Shown here: in pieces, positions 1 through 5,465 of the stretch
Position numbering within the stretch: the first letter of the stretch is position 1
Layout: every line of letters starts with the position of its first letter
Origin: Nitrososphaerota archaeon
Lineage (GTDB): Archaea > Thermoproteota > Nitrososphaeria > Nitrososphaerales > JACPRH01
Direction: 5' to 3'
DNA length: 7,181 bases
Assembly (NCBI GenBank): GCA_029460375.1
Contig: JARPAQ010000134.1
Coordinates: 1 to 7,181 of the forward strand
Translations under genes and position numbers: made by a program
The notes under the pieces: generated by a model
Databases searched by the model: none
What the model saw: the letters and a program-made list of their open reading frames with translations, nothing else
Told to the model about the DNA's origin: nothing

Positions 1-2
1 GT

Positions 3-275
3 GCAAAACTTACGCCTACAGTTATACCTCTATGCCACCCCATACCTATAGAAAGCACAAACATAAAGTTCGAATTCATAGATTCCGGCTTGAAGGCTAC
101 GGCGACAGTGATCGCCACAGGCAAGACTGGAGTCGAGATGGAGGCCCTCTCAGCGGTTACAATCGCCCTCCTTAACATCTGGGATGTCGTGAAGATGTAC
201 GAAAAGGATGCGGACGGACAGTACCCTGATACACAGATATCGAATATACGGGTCGTCAAGAAGGTGAAGCGATGA
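3..275 (+). CDS. moaC: Cyclic pyranopterin monophosphate synthase MoaC, C-terminal part
   Basis: This is the 3' end of moaC; the frame is open from base 3 and the start lies before the window. MoaC acts with MoaA in the first stage of molybdenum (or tungsten) cofactor synthesis, turning the cyclised GTP intermediate into cyclic pyranopterin monophosphate. Family hallmarks are visible in order: the LCHPIPI block near the left edge, then ATGKTGVEMEALSAV with the conserved Lys and Glu residues, and a helix of the type ALLNIWDVVKMYEKD. The tail QYPDTQISNIRVVKKVK is the archaeal form, without the bacterial GGKSG ending. About 90 of roughly 150 residues are present. The stop overlaps the moaB start by four bases (ATGA), so the two are probably translated together from one message. 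The family assignment is clear. Confidence 0.95.
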   Translation, partial: AKLTPTVIPLCHPIPIESTNIKFEFIDSGLKATATVIATGKTGVEMEALSAVTIALLNIWDVVKMYEKDADGQYPDTQISNIRVVKKVKR

Positions 276-796
276 AACCTCACGAGGAGCACAGGCAAGC
301 AGCCCCTCACGAGGTGAAGATAAGCATCATAACGGTAAGCACCTCAAAGTATCAGGACGCTCAGAGCGGCAAAGATGTGGATGATGTCTCGGGAGAGACG
401 GCGAGAAATATGGTTGAGAAAGCAGGATACAGACTCGTCTCTAAAAAACTCATAGACGACAACATAGATATGATACGGCTCACAGTGTTCAAGAGTATAT
501 ACGAAGAGGGTGCAGACGCCGTCATTCTGACAGGAGGGACAGGCATATCCAGTAGAGACGTAACCATAGAGTCTCTAAGACCACTCTTTGAAAAGGAGCT
601 GGACGGCTTCGGAGATATCTTTCGAGGTGTGAGTTACCGTCAGATAGGTTCACCCGCCCACCTTTCAAGAGCAGCGGCAGGAGTAATCGATAGACGAATC
701 GTATACTGCCTACCTGGATCACCCAACGCGGTGGAAACGGCGTTAGATCTGATTCTACCCGAGCTTCCTCACGCCATCTATATGGCTCAAGGATGA
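272..796 (+). CDS. moaB: MoaB/Mog-family molybdopterin adenylyltransferase-like protein
   Basis: This complete 174-residue protein belongs to the MoaB/MogA family, which in archaea is thought to adenylylate molybdopterin before metal insertion. The ATG sits in an ATGA overlap with the moaC stop, and AGGTG lies five bases upstream, so the start is well supported. Visible motifs are ISIITVSTSKYQD at the first beta strand, DDVSGETARNMVEKAGY, the signature VILTGGTGISSRDVTIE near residues 84-100, the GFGDIFRGVSYRQIGSPAHLSRA block around residues 112-134, and LPGSPNAVETALDLILPELPH near the C terminus. These are the family's substrate-binding loops and all appear intact. The N-terminal extension of about 15 residues before the core is common in archaea. 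It forms an operon with moaC. The neighbouring gene converges, with only 12 bases between the two stop codons. Confidence 0.95.
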   Translation: MKPHEEHRQAAPHEVKISIITVSTSKYQDAQSGKDVDDVSGETARNMVEKAGYRLVSKKLIDDNIDMIRLTVFKSIYEEGADAVILTGGTGISSRDVTIESLRPLFEKELDGFGDIFRGVSYRQIGSPAHLSRAAAGVIDRRIVYCLPGSPNAVETALDLILPELPHAIYMAQG

Positions 797-811
797 AAAG
801 TGGTCTTTTCA
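794..811. terminator. Perfect hairpin at the convergent gene ends, possible two-way terminator
   Basis: TGAAAAG and CTTTTCA form a perfect 7-bp stem around the loop TGGT. The left arm starts with the moaB stop codon and the right arm holds the stop codon of the minus-strand cysteine-rich gene. Each strand presents CTTTT leaving its gene. Archaeal termination relies mainly on short T runs, so this could end transcription from both sides, but a four-T run is weak and the role is inferred. Confidence 0.45.
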
Positions 812-1156
812 GCCGACGAGTTCTGTGAAACGCATGGAGTATATTGCTGATACTTCTTTAGTTTCGCAGTCTTTGCATATGCAGGACTGGAATGTCTTGG
901 TTGAACCGCATGCATCATTGTATCTACATTCTTCGCATTCAACAGGTGCTCCGCATATGAAGCATTTCAACATAACCTCTACATCCTCTTTCAACGCGCT
1001 CTGCAGCAGAGCCGCCACAAGACGCATATCAGTTTCAGGTGTGGCTTGAAAGCCATTGGATTTATCGTACTTTAACCCCGCATCTTTAACCAGCTTTTTG
1101 AAGACATCTCCACCCACTTGGGGCATCCAGAACCATTCTCCGACAACTATCTTCAA
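809..1156 (-). CDS. Conserved-looking 8-cysteine small protein, function unknown
   Basis: This 115-residue protein is not one I can name. Residues 1-62 look like a small helical domain (MKIVVGEWFWMPQVGGD, then FKKLVKDAGLKYD and a helix ending ALLQSALKEDVEVML). Residues 65-97 carry eight cysteines: C65xxC68, C74xxC77, C83, C92xC94xxC97. That spacing could build two zinc sites or an iron-sulfur cluster; I cannot tell which. The start is TTG, overlapping the rfcL stop as TTGA. GGAGGT lies nine bases upstream of the TTG (minus strand 1171-1166), which favours it over the in-frame ATG at residue 11. Translation is therefore probably coupled to rfcL, and a role linked to DNA replication or clamp loading is a fair guess but only that. 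It is the last gene of the minus-strand operon. Confidence 0.8.
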   Translation of the reverse strand: MKIVVGEWFWMPQVGGDVFKKLVKDAGLKYDKSNGFQATPETDMRLVAALLQSALKEDVEVMLKCFICGAPVECEECRYNDACGSTKTFQSCICKDCETKEVSAIYSMRFTELVG

Positions 1157-2361
1157 CCCTTAGCGACCTCCCGTGAAATCCTCTGAACCTCTTTTCTAAG
1201 AACCTTTACCGTAGACTCGTCCAGACGCAGCTTATTCCTAACTTTAACCTCATAGTTCTTCGAGCGGCTGAGAAGCGCGATGTAAGGAAGATAGATGAGC
1301 GCAGCGTCCCTACTTGATACATGATGCGGCTTCGCGAGGCTCGAAGATATGTATCCTAGTTGTCTCCTTTCATTCCAGATTCTTAACTGAAGGTTCCAAG
1401 GCAGAGACTCTTCACCATACCGCACATCAGCCCCCTGCAAAGCGTTGAAAACAGAGTTTGCAAGGATCTGGTCAAAGTATCTCAGCAGCCTATAATTCTG
1501 GGTTCTACCTATCTCTGCTACGAGTTCATCTGCCTTCGAAAGCTCCCCAAGAACTTTAACCAGCTTTTCACCTTCTACACCGCTGCTCATTATACTTTGA
1601 AATATGGCTCGTATCTTATCTCTAGGCTGCGCTTTGCAGCTGCTTAAAGCTAGATACGCTTCTCTACTCGATGACGAGTCGAAGAATATCTTTAAAGCTT
1701 CAACCAAAGTTATCTGAGTATCCCTAATTTCTGAAACAATTTCACCAGTTCCAGACGCAGCAACCTGAGCGCTGTTCACAGCGGCCCTGACATCACCATT
1801 AGCATCTCTCACAATCATCTCCAAAGTACCCTGATCTAGAGTCAACCCCTCTCTTCCAAGAATACTCTTGATAACCATCTCCAGAAGCTTCGGAGGAACC
1901 CTCTGGAACCTGAAGACCTGAGAACTCTTAGCCAGCTTCACTATCTTCTTGTCATCCTCAACATTAGCAACCATAACAACAGGGATTCTGCTACTCTTTA
2001 TCAGATCCTGAAGAAACTCAATGCCTCCCCTATCTTGGCGGCCGTATATACCGTCCACTTCATCCAGAAATATCAGAAGCTTCTCCTCGAACAAAGTTGT
2101 ATGCAGCCTCAAGGGGCCCAACCGCTCTTCAAGCTTACTCTTCGTCCTTACATCGCTAGCATTTAACTCCAGAACTTCGAAGCCTAGATTCTTAGCCGTG
2201 GCGTGCACGAGAGTTGTTTTACCTACGCCTGGGGGTCCTAGGAGAAGGGCGGGTCGGCTCTTTCTGCTCCAATTCTTGAGCCACTTGATGAAGTTGAGCC
2301 GGGTCTCTTCGTTTCCTATCATCGTGTTCGGATTTGCAGGACGATATTTTTCAACCCACAT
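1153..2361 (-). CDS. rfcL: Replication factor C large subunit (clamp loader ATPase)
   Basis: RfcL is the large subunit of the archaeal clamp loader, which with RfcS opens and loads the PCNA ring in DNA replication. Numbering from the chosen start, the family opening MWVEKYRP is followed by Walker A GPPGVGKTT (residues 42-50), Walker B LLIFLDEVDG (95-104), sensor 1 VVMVAN (128-133) and the sensor 2 motif GDVRAAVNS (189-197). A helical C-terminal region follows. I chose ATG at 2361 (402 residues) because AGGTG lies six bases upstream and the protein then begins like other RfcL sequences. A GTG at 2370 would add three residues but overlaps that ribosome site. The C terminus ends in a basic helix (KVLRKEVQRISREVAKG) with no visible QxxLxxFF PCNA-binding box, which many archaeal RfcL proteins carry. 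It starts 15 bases after the prenyltransferase stop and overlaps the next gene by four bases. Confidence 0.96.
   Translation of the reverse strand: MWVEKYRPANPNTMIGNEETRLNFIKWLKNWSRKSRPALLLGPPGVGKTTLVHATAKNLGFEVLELNASDVRTKSKLEERLGPLRLHTTLFEEKLLIFLDEVDGIYGRQDRGGIEFLQDLIKSSRIPVVMVANVEDDKKIVKLAKSSQVFRFQRVPPKLLEMVIKSILGREGLTLDQGTLEMIVRDANGDVRAAVNSAQVAASGTGEIVSEIRDTQITLVEALKIFFDSSSSREAYLALSSCKAQPRDKIRAIFQSIMSSGVEGEKLVKVLGELSKADELVAEIGRTQNYRLLRYFDQILANSVFNALQGADVRYGEESLPWNLQLRIWNERRQLGYISSSLAKPHHVSSRDAALIYLPYIALLSRSKNYEVKVRNKLRLDESTVKVLRKEVQRISREVAKG
1166..1171 (-). promoter_or_regulatory. Ribosome binding site deciding the TTG start of the 8-cysteine protein
   Basis: GGAGGT on the minus strand is followed after nine bases by TTG at 1156. 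It lies inside the last codons of rfcL and supports the TTG start over the ATG ten codons later. Confidence 0.65.
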
Positions 2362-2367
2362 AGCGCA

Positions 2368-2372
2368 CACCT
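2368..2372 (-). promoter_or_regulatory. Ribosome binding site deciding the rfcL start
   Basis: AGGTG on the minus strand stands six bases before ATG at 2361. The alternative upstream GTG (2370-2368) lies within this site and has no purine-rich sequence of its own at the right distance. Confidence 0.55.
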
Positions 2373-2376
2373 ACAG

Positions 2377-3222
2377 CTAGTATATTCCTCCTATTATGAA
2401 GACGAGCATACCGATTATCATACCTATCAGCGTCAGATTCTTTATCTTCAATGCATTGGTTTTTGTAGAGTCCCTAATTATCTTTACAGCAGCATATATG
2501 AAGAGTACGTCGGGTAGAAGGATGAGGGTTGAAAAGACGACTCCTACCTCACCTGTAACTATAGGGATGACAGTGGAGGACGCAGCTCCTAGAAAGAGCA
2601 CCCCACCGACGATTGCTGCAGCGTGAGATCCATATACTCTGGCTACCGAGTTGACACGCCTAGCTTCATCACCTTCCACATCGCTTATTGTCTTCACAAC
2701 CTCTCTACCTGTAGCTGCAAGAAAAGAGGTGAGTGCCAGAAACCAGAGGAGAAGGCTCTCAATCCTTCCCACAGCCGCTCCACCATATATGTAAGGTATC
2801 GCTACAGATGCGGCCACCATCATATTACCTAGGAGTATCTGCTTCTTTCCCCAGTAGTTGTATACCCACGCTATAGCTGCGAAGACCGTGGCGATGATGA
2901 AGTTTTCAAGACCGGTGAAGAGGGATGTTGCTATTCCGAGGATGAGGAGGATGGCAGCGTATACGGCTGCGGTTCTGAGAGATATTCTGCCGCTTGCTAG
3001 AGGTCTGTTGGGGTTGTTTATTCTATCTACGTCTAGGTCGTACCAATCGTTCACCACCATAGAGTAGCTCGAGATGAGGAAGCCGGTTAGAAAGCCGAGT
3101 ATGGTGGGTGTGGAGAGGAGTTCTAGGGGGGCTGATACTGCTACTCCTACGACTACTGCGAATCCCACCATGATGGAGTTTACGGGTCGGGTGAGCATTA
3201 TGAGGTCTATCGGTCTGCTCAT
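2377..3222 (-). CDS. UbiA-family prenyltransferase, probable geranylgeranylglycerol-phosphate geranylgeranyltransferase
   Basis: This 281-residue integral membrane protein belongs to the UbiA superfamily. The likely reaction is addition of a second geranylgeranyl chain to geranylgeranylglyceryl phosphate, giving the digeranylgeranyl ether core of archaeal membrane lipids. The first aspartate-rich motif is NDWYDLDVDRINNPNRPLAS (residues 58-77, with D59, D62 and D66), and the second is REVVKTISDVEGD (173-185, with D181 and D185). Both bind magnesium and the prenyl diphosphate in this family. Between and around them are about eight or nine hydrophobic membrane segments. The short RPVNSIMVGFAV opening and NPNRPLASGRIS block match the archaeal lipid branch rather than menaquinone enzymes. 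The ATG has a purine-rich but weak leader. It follows the endonuclease gene by 49 bases and precedes rfcL by 15. A different prenyl acceptor cannot be excluded. Confidence 0.9.
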   Translation of the reverse strand: MSRPIDLIMLTRPVNSIMVGFAVVVGVAVSAPLELLSTPTILGFLTGFLISSYSMVVNDWYDLDVDRINNPNRPLASGRISLRTAAVYAAILLILGIATSLFTGLENFIIATVFAAIAWVYNYWGKKQILLGNMMVAASVAIPYIYGGAAVGRIESLLLWFLALTSFLAATGREVVKTISDVEGDEARRVNSVARVYGSHAAAIVGGVLFLGAASSTVIPIVTGEVGVVFSTLILLPDVLFIYAAVKIIRDSTKTNALKIKNLTLIGMIIGMLVFIIGGIY

Positions 3223-3271
3223 CTTCTTCTCTTCTCGGTATCGGACTTAGATTAGGGTGTTACTGAACGGA

Positions 3272-3808
3272 TTAAAGGTTTTCAAGTCTTGCCCTAGACA
3301 CCTTGTAGTATATCACTTCGCCTCTGCTCTCTATGACCGCAACTATGGGGTCTTTCCCCATCCTCGCTATCTGATCTACAGATACGCTCATATCCTTGAC
3401 AGGAATCTCCCTACCTTGATCCAGCCCGAATACAACAGACTTGGCTGGCTTTACTCCGAACTCTCCTCTGCTGTAGACTCTGAAGTCTACGCCGAATCCG
3501 AAACCCTCCTTCGCGACATATCCCCTGCTCCTCAAATCACGGTATATCAGAAACTTTGTCCAAGCATCACGGTCCCTCTTAAGGGCAAACTCAACCATGT
3601 TATTTAGCTGTATCCGAGATTTGCCTCTTTTGACCTTCAGTTTATCTGCATAGATGAGGAACAGAGCCTCGTAATCCTTCAGGTACAGCCTCTTCCCCTT
3701 CATATCCCCGTATCCTCTCTCCTCAAGCTGCCCCTTGGCTTCGGGGCCGATTACATAGACACCGTCATCGGAAAGCCGCCCAGATACTATTGATATCTCT
3801 TCAGACAA
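3272..3808 (-). CDS. tRNA-intron endonuclease subunit, histidine-less (probable structural subunit)
   Basis: This 178-residue protein has the fold signature of archaeal EndA, the enzyme that cuts bulge-helix-bulge introns. The N-terminal domain covers roughly residues 15-75, with LYLKDYEALFLIYADKLKV. The C-terminal nuclease-type domain contains FLIYRDLRSRGYVAKEGF (86-103) and FGVDFRVYSRG (105-115). The catalytic triad in active EndA subunits is Tyr-His-Lys. Tyr112 and possibly Lys152 remain, but the usual histidine position (HAxYLV in active enzymes) reads PAKSVV at 121-126, and the protein has no histidine anywhere. It therefore most likely serves as the structural half of a heterotetramer with a catalytic partner encoded elsewhere, as known in Crenarchaeota. 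The TTG start is supported by GGAGGGG seven bases upstream. It leads the operon with the prenyltransferase and rfcL. Confidence 0.88.
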   Translation of the reverse strand: MSEEISIVSGRLSDDGVYVIGPEAKGQLEERGYGDMKGKRLYLKDYEALFLIYADKLKVKRGKSRIQLNNMVEFALKRDRDAWTKFLIYRDLRSRGYVAKEGFGFGVDFRVYSRGEFGVKPAKSVVFGLDQGREIPVKDMSVSVDQIARMGKDPIVAVIESRGEVIYYKVSRARLENL

Positions 3809-3815
3809 ACCGTTA

Positions 3816-3822
3816 CCCCTCC
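3816..3822 (-). promoter_or_regulatory. Ribosome binding site deciding the TTG start of the endonuclease subunit
   Basis: GGAGGGG on the minus strand is followed after seven bases by TTG at 3808. No ATG or GTG in the same frame has a comparable site. Confidence 0.6.
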
Positions 3823-3887
3823 AATACGGTTCTCATTTAACCATTCCTAAGTGACTGTGAATAGTGGCAAGGATTACTAAACCGAAA

Positions 3888-3947
3888 AGGATGATATCCT
3901 GATAATTGAAGTTTGTTCAATTAAGGGTAGTCTATCTTACTAGTAAG
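3888..3947. repeat. Cluster of three palindromes in the gap upstream of the endonuclease operon
   Basis: The gap of about 420 bases (3809-4230) between divergent genes has no convincing gene. It holds three palindromic elements in a row: AGGAT-GAT-ATCCT (3888-3900), a perfect 8-bp hairpin TAATTGAA-GTTTG-TTCAATTA (3903-3923), and the 12-bp palindrome CTTACTAGTAAG (3936-3947). They could be regulator binding sites or part of a structured RNA. No function can be assigned. Downstream the gap becomes C-rich and poor in G on the plus strand. Confidence 0.45.
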
Positions 3948-4053
3948 CCCAAACCCAAAAATCCATAAGATCGATAAGCAAATTCTGATCTTCCACAGGA
4001 GCGTAATATAGATGCCAACGGCACTTAACCTCACGCCCCCCGCGCCCCTAGCC

Positions 4054-4135
4054 CTCAACCGCTCACCTAACACCAACCAACCCAAAAACAAACTGCAAAA
4101 AATCTAAACGAACACGTCAATCTAGCCCAGAGCAC
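4054..4135 (+). repeat. Diverged direct repeat, copy 1
   Basis: This stretch of about 82 bases resembles 4608-4689. The shared core is AATCTAAACG, six unlike bases, then TCAATCTA and a CCC run (4101-4128 here). A weaker match precedes it, including CACCAACC and CCCAAA. Both copies are C- and A-rich and stand upstream of a small gene with its own TATA box. Diverged repeats, a conserved untranslated element or a small RNA are all possible. Confidence 0.45.
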
Positions 4136-4186
4136 CTTACATAAGGGTTAAAATCCTTTGTCGAGTAAGAAGCCTTGATGAACAAG

Positions 4187-4197
4187 CATATATATGT
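4187..4197 (+). promoter_or_regulatory. TATA-box promoter of the DUF1059-like gene
   Basis: CATATATATG forms a strong archaeal TATA box about 40 bases before ATG at 4231. Transcription would start near 4215-4220, leaving a leader of only 10-15 bases with no clear ribosome site. Confidence 0.6.
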
Positions 4198-4230
4198 ATC
4201 ACATCTCATTTACATAGAGCTGACCTGATT

Positions 4231-4416
4231 ATGGGATTGAAATTAGCTTGTCGAGATATGGGACTTGATTGTTCCTATGTCTCTCGTGGCGAAACTATGG
4301 AAGAACTAATGGCAGATGCTGGACCGCACGGCAAAAAGATCCACGGCTATACAGACGAACAACTAAACAGTCCAGAAATGATGGAAAAAGTCAAAGCAGC
4401 AGTCAAGCAAGAGTAA
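4231..4416 (+). CDS. DUF1059-type small protein
   Basis: This 61-residue protein matches my memory of the DUF1059 family: LACRDMGLDCSYVSRGET near the N terminus, a helix EELMADAGPHGKKIHGY, then a short C-terminal helix (MMEKVKAAVKQE). Two cysteines (C7, C14) and two histidines (H33, H38) are placed so that they could bind one metal ion, but no function is established for the family that I know of. The length is normal for it. The start is the only good ATG, behind a TATA box, with a short leader lacking a clear Shine-Dalgarno sequence. It stands alone, with gaps of about 400 bases on both sides, and ends before a hairpin and T8 run, so it is probably a single-gene transcript. Both its arginines use CGN codons, whereas neighbours mix in AGA/AGG; this is weak evidence for transfer. 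Confidence 0.85.
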   Translation: MGLKLACRDMGLDCSYVSRGETMEELMADAGPHGKKIHGYTDEQLNSPEMMEKVKAAVKQE

Positions 4417-4491
4417 CCTAGTGAACAGACACAAACACCGAAGCCTTCCACAAATCCACATTCGACATAGGGACACGGATATCCTAGAAAA

Positions 4492-4520
4492 GGGGTAACT
4501 TCCCCATCCTCCTTTTTTTT
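4492..4520 (+). terminator. Terminator after the DUF1059-like gene
   Basis: GGGG-TAACTT-CCCC can form a short 4-bp stem and is followed within seven bases by CC and eight T residues (4513-4520). The T run is the longest in the window and suits archaeal termination. It lies about 75 bases after the stop codon at 4416. The rest of the gap 4417-4823 holds only the second repeat copy and the next promoter. Confidence 0.65.
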
Positions 4521-4607
4521 CTCATTACAAACTTACCTGAAAGCCAACGGTACGAGTACATAGAAGTCATCAGAAAAGTGTCCACACCTTTCCCCCACAC
4601 CGCAGAT

Positions 4608-4689
4608 CTCTAACCACACATCAATCACCAACCTGCCCAAACCAAAGCGCGCTAAATCTAAACGTTATGATCAATCTAACCCTCCGCAC
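4608..4689 (+). repeat. Diverged direct repeat, copy 2
   Basis: This is the partner of 4054-4135. The core AATCTAAACG, six unlike bases, TCAATCTA and CCC recurs at 4655-4682 in the same orientation and at nearly the same spacing. The DUF1059-like gene lies between the two copies. Outside the core the match is only partial. Confidence 0.45.
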
Positions 4690-4774
4690 ATAAATCAAAC
4701 GATAGTCGGTAACCACCATATCTCCGATCGTTGAATCGCTCTTTTTCCGCTGGCACTCAGCATGACTTTGGTTA

Positions 4775-4790
4775 GCAAAATCTATTTATA
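4775..4790 (+). promoter_or_regulatory. BRE/TATA promoter of the HxHxxxxCP gene
   Basis: GCAAAATCTATTTATA has a purine-rich BRE-like part followed by a TATTTATA box. It is placed 34-41 bases before the TTG at 4824, so the leader would be only about ten bases and would begin near the ribosome site. Confidence 0.6.
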
Positions 4791-4823
4791 GGTTTGGTCG
4801 CATAAATAGGAAGGTGGTTTGAT

Positions 4824-5123
4824 TTGTTGTTCGTTGTAAGGCATACTCACACGGCTGAAATGTGTCCGGGAGGATCAGTAAGACCTGATAGGGAGTTCCT
4901 TACCAAGCTGGAGGAGCAGATCAGCAAGGGTGGGGTGAAGCTTATCGAAGGTTACGTTGACGGACCGGGTCACGAATTCTACTTTGTTGTTGAGGCAGAC
5001 GATAGCGTAGTACTCAATACAGCTCTGGAGCAACTGAGGTTGGTAGGGGATAACAGAATAGTTCCAGTGATGAAGTTCTCGGACGCAGTAGCTTGGGCTA
5101 GAAAGATAGGGATCCAGAAGTAG
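4824..5123 (+). CDS. Small HxHxxxxCP protein, probable ferredoxin-like alpha/beta fold, function unknown
   Basis: This 99-residue protein is of unknown function. It opens with a beta strand, MLFVVRHTHTAEMCPGG, in which H7, H9 and C14 form an HxHxxxxCP motif that looks metal- or substrate-binding. A helix (REFLTKLEEQISKG), strands with KLIEGYVDGPGHEFYFVVEAD, a helix (VVLNTALEQLRLVG) and a last strand RIVPVMKFSDAV follow. The beta-alpha-beta-beta-alpha-beta order suggests the dimeric ferredoxin-like fold seen in DUF3303-like and muconolactone-isomerase-like proteins, and I have a vague memory of similar short proteins in bacteria. The start is TTG: GGAAGGTGG (4809-4817) ends six bases before it. 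A second TTG follows directly, so the protein may begin one residue later. A TATA box and its isolated position suggest a single-gene transcript. Confidence 0.8.
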   Translation: MLFVVRHTHTAEMCPGGSVRPDREFLTKLEEQISKGGVKLIEGYVDGPGHEFYFVVEADDSVVLNTALEQLRLVGDNRIVPVMKFSDAVAWARKIGIQK

Positions 5124-5172
5124 CTCCAAGAAATGCTAAAGCTTACACTCTTAATACTATAACCGAAGAAAA

Positions 5173-5181
5173 AATACTATA
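5173..5181 (+). promoter_or_regulatory. Possible TATA box, second of two AATACTATA copies
   Basis: AATACTATA occurs at 5153-5161 and again at 5173-5181, exactly 20 bases apart. Either could act as a TATA element for the small ORF starting at 5230. This is position-based inference only. Confidence 0.3.
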
Positions 5182-5373
5182 CAAGCTGTCCAGACTGCAA
5201 AACCTCAGTCAAGATAAGGTCAGAGAAAAATGCTTGAGCAGGTTCCCTTCACACAGTTGAAGTATCACGCCGACTACTGTGCCTTAACTAAGCGGATGGG
5301 TTTTCCAGTAAGACATTATGCGATGTATTCGAATAATTCTCCAAAAAGAAAGCATAGAAACCTTCTTCAATAA
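5175..5373 (+). pseudogene. Possible frameshifted zinc-knuckle gene, or 47-residue small ORF (5230-5373)
   Basis: Most of the 340-base gap after the previous gene is coding-like. An ATG at 5230, with AGGT nine bases upstream, opens a 47-codon ORF: MLEQVPFTQLKYHADYCA, then LTKRMGFPVRHYAMYS and a basic end SPKRKHRNLLQ. In the frame just before it, 5175-5234 encodes YYTSCPDCKTSVKIRSEKN, which contains a CPDC zinc knuckle, and then hits TGA at 5235. Losing one A from the A5 run at 5226-5230 would join the two into one protein of about 67 residues or more. No start codon precedes the zinc-knuckle part, however, so it may be a decayed gene, a sequence error, or a chance open stretch before a real 47-residue gene. 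I do not recognise the family. Confidence 0.4.
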
Positions 5374-5436
5374 ATAATATTCATCAATTCCTAACCTACT
5401 GTTCAGCATTTGAATAAAGTGCTGGTCTGCCACTAC

Positions 5437-5449
5437 TTTTAATTATATA
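5437..5449 (+). promoter_or_regulatory. TATA-box promoter of mtnA
   Basis: TTTTAATTATATA lies 17-29 bases before the TTG at 5466. At the usual archaeal spacing transcription would begin at or very near the start codon, so the message is probably leaderless; no Shine-Dalgarno sequence is present. Confidence 0.6.
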
Positions 5450-5465
5450 GCGTTTATGACTCGGT

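Noticed and set aside
825..1049. Plus-strand ORF opposite the cysteine-rich gene, and similar antisense ORFs opposite moaB, rfcL, the prenyltransferase, the endonuclease subunit and mtnA
   Set aside because: Each is a frame shadow of a gene with clear family motifs or a strong start, has no recognisable protein character, and lacks its own start signals.
4012..4107. A 31-codon plus-strand ORF (MPTALNLTPPAP...) preceded by AGGAG
   Set aside because: The composition is low-complexity and proline/asparagine-rich, in C/A-rich DNA that recurs as a non-coding repeat copy at 4608-4689. No TATA box sits at a fitting distance. A tiny real peptide cannot be excluded.
4555..4580. Possible C/D-box guide RNA on the minus strand (CTGATGAC resembles a C box)
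   Set aside because: No CUGA D box or internal D'/C' pair follows at the right spacing on that strand.
3809..4823. CRISPR array or insertion sequence in the sparse region
   Set aside because: There are only two diverged repeat copies, with no regular spacers, no terminal inverted repeats and no transposase-like coding sequence.
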